From Bacillota bacterium (GTDB lineage: Bacteria; Bacillota; Clostridia; Christensenellales; CAG-138), in assembly GCA_023399275.1 (NCBI GenBank), contig JAEWQH010000104.1, forward strand, positions 1-9,557: a DNA stretch of 9,557 nt, read 5' to 3'. Made by a program: the position numbers and the translations under genes. Positions within the stretch are counted from its first letter, which is position 1; each line of letters starts with the position of its first letter. This document shows positions 5,658-9,557 of this stretch, piece after piece. The notes below the pieces were generated by a model. The model searched no databases, was not told the origin of the DNA, and worked only from the letters and a program-made list of their open reading frames with translations.

Positions 5658-6193
5658 GCGATTATTTTGATCTGATCCGGCGGCGTGAAAGCTGCCGCAA
5701 TTTCGACCCAAACCGGCCTGTGGAAAAGGAGAAACTGGAGCGCTGCGCCGAGGCGGCGTGGCTCGCGCCCTCCGCCTGCAACGGGCAGCCATGGCGCTAT
5801 CTGATCGTGACGAACCCGGCGCTGGCTCAGAAGCTGCGCCCGCTGATGATGGAGCTGGGCATGAACAAATTTGTGCTGAAATGCCCTGCGTTCGCGGTTG
5901 TGTTGCAGGAGGGCACGGTGCTCAAGGTCTCGCTCTCCCAGCGGTTTAAGAAGCAGGACTTCGCGCCCATCGATGTGGCGTTTTCCGCATCGCAGTTTTG
6001 CTATGCGGCGACGGAGCAGGGGCTATCGACCTGCATCATCGGCTGGCACGACGAGCAGAAGATCCGTGAGCTGTTTGACTTGCCAAAGAGCACGCGCGTG
6101 CGGCTGATACTCGCCGTTGGCTATGCTGCGGACGATAAGCTGCGCGAGAAAAAGCGCAAGCCCATTGAAGACGTTGTGCAGTATTACGACTAA
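5654..6193 (+). CDS. Nitroreductase-family flavoprotein
   Basis: FMN-dependent NAD(P)H oxidoreductase fold of 179 residues, a usual length for a compact nitroreductase. The N-terminal flavin-binding pattern is RRRESCRNFD (9-18), followed by APSACNGQPWRYLIV (38-52), the S.CN.QPW motif of the family. IGWHDEQKIRELFDLP and the glycine-rich VGYA segment near 155 are typical of the C-terminal half. Members reduce nitro compounds, quinones or other activated substrates, and some have biosynthetic roles. The substrate cannot be read here. AAGGAGG (5643-5649) lies only 4 nt before ATG, and the start overlaps the HD-hydrolase stop by 4 bp, so translation is probably coupled. It is the last gene before a strong bidirectional terminator. 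Confidence 0.9.
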   Translation: MSDYFDLIRRRESCRNFDPNRPVEKEKLERCAEAAWLAPSACNGQPWRYLIVTNPALAQKLRPLMMELGMNKFVLKCPAFAVVLQEGTVLKVSLSQRFKKQDFAPIDVAFSASQFCYAATEQGLSTCIIGWHDEQKIRELFDLPKSTRVRLILAVGYAADDKLREKKRKPIEDVVQYYD

Positions 6194-6205
6194 GCGGATG
6201 TGTCT

Positions 6206-6240
6206 GCAAAACGGCGCGCTGATATGCGCGCTGTTTTTGC
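6206..6240. terminator. Bidirectional terminator between nitroreductase and phosphoesterase genes
   Basis: AAAACGGCGCGC (6208-6219) pairs with GCGCGCTGTTTT (6226-6237) in a 12-bp stem with one G-T wobble around the loop TGATAT. T-rich arms on both strands let it serve the plus-strand nitroreductase operon and the minus-strand phosphoesterase, whose stop is 7 bp away. Confidence 0.85.
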
Positions 6241-6246
6241 GCCCGG

Positions 6247-6999
6247 CTAAGGCGCTGGGGAGAGTGTGACGAAGCACAGCTCGGGCGGATTTCCGATGCG
6301 CGGCATCCAACGGGGCTTCTGTGAAAGTCCGCGGCTGATGATGAGCGTCTGGCTGCCGAAGTCGTAGCGCCCGCCGCCATACTTGGGAAACAGCCCCTGC
6401 CCGGGAACATAGAGCCCGTTGAGCAGGCCGGGGATGACGATCTGCCCGCCATGGGTGTGGCCCGAGAGCATCAGGTCGAACCCGCCGCGCAGATGCGACT
6501 CGGCGTCCTGCGGCGCGTGAATGGCCAATATGGAAAAAACTTCGTCCGTGCGCTGCCGGGCGGCATCCGCGAGCTGGCGCGCCTGCTTCGGCTTGCCACC
6601 TTGGCCATCCTCAATGCCGAAGAGCTGTATGCGCGTCTGCCCGACGCTAAGCTCGGCGGAGCGTCCCGCAAGCAGCGGTATGCCGCAAGATTGCAGCAGA
6701 TCGTCAACGGCAATGCGTCTGCCCGCGCGGTATTCGTGATTGCCGGGGATGAAATAGGCACGAAAGCTCCCGGAGAGCGCATCTACGAGCGCGCGTGCCT
6801 GCGGGTCGATAACGCGGTGATCGAAGATGTCGCCCAGCAGCAGCACGGCGTGCGGCGCCTCGCGATCGAGCGCACCGACCAGTTCGCGCTGGTCTTCGCC
6901 ATACTGTGCGCCGTGCAGGTCGCTGATGACTGCGAGACGCACGGGACTTAGAATTCGACGATCCTCTTTGCGATAGTGACGCGTGACAAACTGTTTCAT
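6247..6999 (-). CDS. Calcineurin-like metallophosphoesterase (YkuE-type)
   Basis: Cytoplasmic two-metal phosphoesterase of 250 residues. The five metal-binding blocks are in order: SDLHG (Asp27, His29), LLGDIFD (Asp57), GNHEY (Asn87-His88), AIHAPQ (His161) and GHTHGGQ (His181, His183). The following stretch NGLYVPGQGLFPKYGGG, ISRGL and NPPEL marks the YkuE-like branch. No signal peptide or membrane helix is seen, unlike some relatives that are membrane-anchored. The start at 6999 gives VTRHYR shortly before the SDLHG block, where family proteins usually begin. Upstream in-frame codons to 7248 encode unrelated sequence. No Shine-Dalgarno precedes the ATG, and an extended -10 lies so close that the mRNA is predicted to be leaderless. 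Substrate unknown. Confidence 0.9.
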   Translation of the reverse strand: MKQFVTRHYRKEDRRILSPVRLAVISDLHGAQYGEDQRELVGALDREAPHAVLLLGDIFDHRVIDPQARALVDALSGSFRAYFIPGNHEYRAGRRIAVDDLLQSCGIPLLAGRSAELSVGQTRIQLFGIEDGQGGKPKQARQLADAARQRTDEVFSILAIHAPQDAESHLRGGFDLMLSGHTHGGQIVIPGLLNGLYVPGQGLFPKYGGGRYDFGSQTLIISRGLSQKPRWMPRIGNPPELCFVTLSPAP

Positions 7000-7005
7000 G
7001 CCTAT

Positions 7006-7014
7006 AGTATAGCA
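7006..7014 (-). promoter_or_regulatory. Extended -10 promoter abutting the phosphoesterase start codon
   Basis: The minus strand reads TGC then TATACT (7014-7006), a good extended -10. The last base of the -10 is 7 nt from A of the ATG at 6999, so transcription should begin at or beside the start codon. No convincing -35 is seen at 16-19 bp spacing, which an extended -10 can tolerate. Confidence 0.5.
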
Positions 7015-7190
7015 AAGGCCGCGCCGCGCAGCCAGCGGGGAAACGACTTCGGCGCAGACCGTGAAGCAATGCGTTGGCCGAGACCGACCACAAAAATGGA
7101 TGACGGCATGTCCCGCCAAGCCCGTGGGGGCACCATGAGGCGCTGGCAACCCGTAGCCGGCAGTATCCGGCAAGGTCTGCACAGCGAGAA

Positions 7191-7209
7191 GAGGCGTTTT
7201 TGCCGCCTC
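7191..7209. repeat. Small hairpin in the non-coding region 7015-7284
   Basis: GAGGCG (7191-7196) and CGCCTC (7204-7209) form a 6-bp stem. It is flanked by AAAAAA on the plus-strand 3' side, and followed on the minus strand by TTCTCG. It may be a weak second terminator behind the surface-protein gene. In the rest of 7015-7190 I see no gene, RNA or riboswitch motif, only a short GCCGG/CCGGC repeat near 7156-7171. Confidence 0.35.
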
Positions 7210-7235
7210 AAAAAATGAAATGTGGATGAACCAAA

Positions 7236-7261
7236 GCGAGCCGCCCAAATGGGCGGCTCGC
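7236..7261 (-). terminator. Terminator of the Ig-like surface-protein gene
   Basis: A perfect 11-bp stem, GCGAGCCGCCC (7236-7246) with GGGCGGCTCGC (7251-7261), has a 4-nt loop. On the minus strand it is followed by TTTGGTTC and lies 23 bp after the stop codon. The T-tract is modest, but the stem is strong and well placed. Confidence 0.75.
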
Positions 7262-7284
7262 CGTATCGACAGGATGCCGTACCG

Positions 7285-9557
7285 TTAGCTGAGGGTTACG
7301 AAAGTGCCATACACATACCCGATCGTGGTGGAGGTGTACTGGATCTTGTACCAGTCGCCTTCCTTGCCAAGGTAGGTATACGTCGCGCCGAGGTTCGCTT
7401 TGCCGATGCGTGCGGTCGCCGTGCTTGCGCTCGAACGGACGTTGACCGAGTAGAGGCAGTTGGCGATGGTGACCTTCGTCGGATTCGTGGGCGTCGGCGA
7501 CGTTTCGGTGCCGGAGGACGTTGAGCTGCCCGCGGAGGTATACGCGGAGCTGGTCTTGGTTGCGTTGATGTAGCTCGCCCAGATGTACGCCTTCGTGGTG
7601 TTGTTGTACTGGATCCAATACCAGTTGCCGGTCTTGCCGAGGATCTTGAACGTATCGCCGAGGTACGCATACCCGACGGCCTTGCTCAGCCCGCTCGCGG
7701 TTGTGCGCACATTGACCCTGCGCTTGAAGTTCGCCGCAACGCCGTAGTTGTACTCGGTGTTGGTGACGTTGATCTTGATGCTCGCCGTCTTACTATCCGC
7801 GGTGGCGGTGATCGTCGCTTCGCCGAGAGAGAGGCCCTTGAGCAGGCCGGTCGAGGCGTCGACGGTTGCGACCGAGGTGTTTGAGGACGCCCAAGTGACG
7901 CTCTGCGTGGTCGCGTTGGCCGGCAGGATGGTCGCCTTAAGGTACGTCGAGTCGTTTACCAGCAGATCCAGAGAAGTGCCGTAGTTAATCGTAAGGCCCG
8001 TTATATGGATCTTCGGCTTGGAGAGTACGACGCATTCGGCAAACTTGCCGCTGCCGTCGGTCGCCGTTGCGGTGATGATGGCGTAGCCCTTGGTCGCGCC
8101 GGCGATCACGTTGCCCTTGGAGTCCACGGTTGCGACGGAGGTGTTGGAACTCGTCCACTTGAGCGTCTTGGTCGTGGCGTTGGAGGGATAGATGGTCGCC
8201 GTCACCGTCGCCGTGTCGCCTTCGCTCAGGTCGAGGGAGGACTTGTCGAGGTAGACGTTGAGGATCTGGATGTTGTTGACGGTGACCACGCAGGAGACGT
8301 ACTTGCCGCTGCCGTCGGTCGAATCCGCGCGGATGACCGCCGTGCCCTTGGAGGCGGCGATGACCTTGCCGGAGGAGTTGACGCTGGCCACCTCTGGGTT
8401 ACTGCTCGACCAGGCGATGGTCTTGTTCGTTGCGTTCGAAGGCGCGCCGGTGACCGTCAGCGTTTCTTCGTCACCCACGTTGAGCGCCAGCTCGGATTTG
8501 TTGAGCGTCAGGCTCGTGATCAGCACCGACGAGAGCACCTTGACGGTGCAGGTGGCGAATACCGAGGGGTTGGAAGACTGCGCGGTGATGACCGCTTCGC
8601 CGTAGCTTACGCCGCTCGGGATGCCGACCGCGGTGACTTTACCGGTGCTATCCACCGTTGCGACGCTCTCGTTGCTGCTGCTCCAGGTGACGGCGGGGTC
8701 CGCCGCGCCGGAGGGGGTGATGACTGCGGAGAGCTGCTTCCAGCTGCCTTTGTAGAGCGTTGCGCTGGTATCGCTCAGCGAGATGCCGTCAACCGCGATG
8801 GTGTTTACGGAGATGAGGCAGCTCTGCGTTGCGGAGGCGTTGTTGTTGGAGGTGGCGGTCACCTTCACCGTGCCGGTAAAGCTGCGAAGCACCTTCACCG
8901 TGCCGGTGGAGTCGACGCTTACGTCACTTTCCCTGCCGGACTCTACGGTCCAGGTGACGGTCTTATCGGTCGCGTCCTCCGGGCCGATGGTTGCGGTGAG
9001 CGTGTAGGTGCCGTTGACGGGCAGCGACAGCGAGCTCTTGTCGAGCGCGAGGCTGCTCACGGGCGTCGGCGCCTTGGTTACGCTGACCGAGAGGGTTTTG
9101 GTGATGTTACTGCCGCGCGTGCGGATGGTGATGATCGCAGTGCCGACCGAAAGCGGCGAGATCGTCAGCTTGCCGGTGGAGGTCAGGCTGGTGGTGTCGA
9201 TCGAAACGATCGCGGGCTTGTCGACGCTGGCGACCAGGCTCGATGTCGCGCTGTCGACGGTAGCGGAGATCTCCTTATCGCCGCTGCCCGCAATCAGCGA
9301 GAGCGTAGATACTTCGGTGGCGCCGTCCATCAGCGAAAGCGAAGTTGCGGCTGCCAAAACAGTGATGGGCTGTTCCGCAGTCTTGACGATGCTTGTGTCG
9401 GAGCCGGTATAGGTCTCCGAACGCGTGAAGACGATCTTCGTCTGATCGGCAGTCAGCGGCTCGGTGATAGGCTGCGGGTTCGTGCCGTCTTCTTTGGTGG
9501 TGACTACGGTGTAGCCGCCGCTGGCGATCGTGACCGGATCCGCGAGGTTGGAGTAGG
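7285..9557 (-). CDS. Large surface protein with tandem Big_2 Ig-like domains and two C-terminal SH3b domains, 5' end outside window
   Basis: The visible 756 residues are open to the right edge, so the start and any signal peptide lie outside. From the edge inward come about 160 residues ending in a divergent Ig-like unit, then five canonical Big_2 repeats of 84-90 residues, each with a VTWxSSNxxVAxVDxxGKV core and an ITA strand. Two bacterial SH3b modules follow, starting VNVRTTAS and VNVRSSAS, joined by a Ser/Thr/Pro linker of about 28 residues. The protein stops directly after the second SH3b, with no LPXTG motif or membrane anchor. The first four Big_2 units each carry one Cys in the last strand. 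Big_2 domains usually serve as stalks or adhesive modules, and SH3b domains often bind peptidoglycan, so a wall-attached, exported protein is likely. The N-terminal domain that would define its activity is not visible. The TTG at 9357 is an internal codon, not a start. Confidence 0.88.
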   Translation of the reverse strand, partial: YSNLADPVTIASGGYTVVTTKEDGTNPQPITEPLTADQTKIVFTRSETYTGSDTSIVKTAEQPITVLAAATSLSLMDGATEVSTLSLIAGSGDKEISATVDSATSSLVASVDKPAIVSIDTTSLTSTGKLTISPLSVGTAIITIRTRGSNITKTLSVSVTKAPTPVSSLALDKSSLSLPVNGTYTLTATIGPEDATDKTVTWTVESGRESDVSVDSTGTVKVLRSFTGTVKVTATSNNNASATQSCLISVNTIAVDGISLSDTSATLYKGSWKQLSAVITPSGAADPAVTWSSSNESVATVDSTGKVTAVGIPSGVSYGEAVITAQSSNPSVFATCTVKVLSSVLITSLTLNKSELALNVGDEETLTVTGAPSNATNKTIAWSSSNPEVASVNSSGKVIAASKGTAVIRADSTDGSGKYVSCVVTVNNIQILNVYLDKSSLDLSEGDTATVTATIYPSNATTKTLKWTSSNTSVATVDSKGNVIAGATKGYAIITATATDGSGKFAECVVLSKPKIHITGLTINYGTSLDLLVNDSTYLKATILPANATTQSVTWASSNTSVATVDASTGLLKGLSLGEATITATADSKTASIKINVTNTEYNYGVAANFKRRVNVRTTASGLSKAVGYAYLGDTFKILGKTGNWYWIQYNNTTKAYIWASYINATKTSSAYTSAGSSTSSGTETSPTPTNPTKVTIANCLYSVNVRSSASTATARIGKANLGATYTYLGKEGDWYKIQYTSTTIGYVYGTFVTLS
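7288..7731 (-). repeat. Pair of SH3b modules at the C-terminus
   Basis: Two copies occupy about 7731-7561 and 7470-7288. They share the order VNVR.[ST]AS, then G.A.LG.T(F/Y), then LGK.G[ND]WY.IQY, then Y(I/V). The linker between them is rich in Ser, Thr and Pro (SSTSSGTETSPTPTNPT). They are clearly a duplicated module within the surface protein. Confidence 0.8.
7762..9063 (-). repeat. Five tandem Big_2 Ig-like repeats
   Basis: Unit boundaries are approximately 9063-8800, 8799-8533, 8526-8275, 8271-8020 and 8010-7762. Each unit opens with a Leu-rich strand such as LALDKSSLSL or LTLNKSELAL and carries the WxSSN and VDSxGKV core. Units three and four are the most alike and share a 21-bp identical DNA stretch (8301-8321 and 8043-8063), coding TDGSGK. 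Confidence 0.8.

Noticed and set aside
7015..7235. Possible small RNA or riboswitch in the gap behind the surface-protein gene
   Set aside because: I looked for SRP RNA, 6S, c-di-GMP, T-box, TPP and cobalamin riboswitch core motifs and found none. Only short GC-rich hairpins are present.
7000..7248. Upstream in-frame extension of the metallophosphoesterase to 7248
   Set aside because: The extra 83 residues lack family similarity, would run through the terminator hairpin of the next gene, and have no ribosome site.
7762..9063. Periodic sequence that might suggest a CRISPR or satellite array
   Set aside because: The period is 84-90 codons, the repeats diverge in DNA, and they encode Big_2 domains in one continuous frame.
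9355..9357. TTG as start of the Ig-repeat protein
   Set aside because: The frame stays open for 66 further codons to the window edge with similar Ser/Thr/Val-rich composition, so this is an internal codon.

Overview
The window looks like chromosomal DNA of a GC-rich, spore-forming, Gram-positive Firmicute, probably in the Clostridia. The evidence is a YtvI-type sporulation membrane protein, GGAGG-type ribosome binding sites, sigma-A-like promoters, compact short operons with strong hairpin terminators, and a large secreted-type protein of Big_2 Ig-like repeats with C-terminal SH3b modules. By eye the DNA is roughly 60% GC. I see no phage, transposon, CRISPR, tRNA or rRNA signal, so species-level placement is not possible from sequence alone.

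Layout. (1) 1-947, minus: AI-2E/YtvI-family membrane protein, running off the left edge. (2) 948-1067: divergent promoter region with overlapping -35 boxes and a palindrome. (3) 1068-2127, plus: operon of free methionine-R-sulfoxide reductase (GAF fold, all three catalytic cysteines) and manganese exporter MntP, ended by a terminator. (4) 2215-4131, plus: strong promoter, a small AbrB-type regulator, an ABC ATPase and an ABC-2 permease with ATGA overlap, ended by an 11-bp hairpin. (5) 4148-4938, minus: a TipAL-type MerR regulator with its own 19-bp-spacer promoter/operator and an internal Shine-Dalgarno plus ATG at the domain junction, as expected if a free drug-binding TipAS domain is also made. 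(6) 4980-6240, plus: an HD-domain phosphohydrolase translationally coupled to a nitroreductase-fold flavoprotein, ended by a bidirectional terminator. (7) 6247-7014, minus: a metallophosphoesterase whose extended -10 promoter predicts a leaderless or nearly leaderless mRNA. (8) 7015-7284: non-coding, with two hairpins. (9) 7285-9557, minus: a giant cell-surface protein, cut by the right edge.

How the genes work together. Most units have a stress or detoxification flavour: repair of oxidised free methionine, Mn2+ efflux, a small-molecule exporter with its own regulator, a TipA-class antibiotic sensor and a flavin reductase. They are separate transcription units, so a shared pathway is inference only. 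The individual families are known. The parts most worth a second look are regulatory: the tipA-like dual-product gene, its MerR operator, the leaderless phosphoesterase and the AbrB-led exporter cassette. I did not find evidence for a wholly undescribed system.
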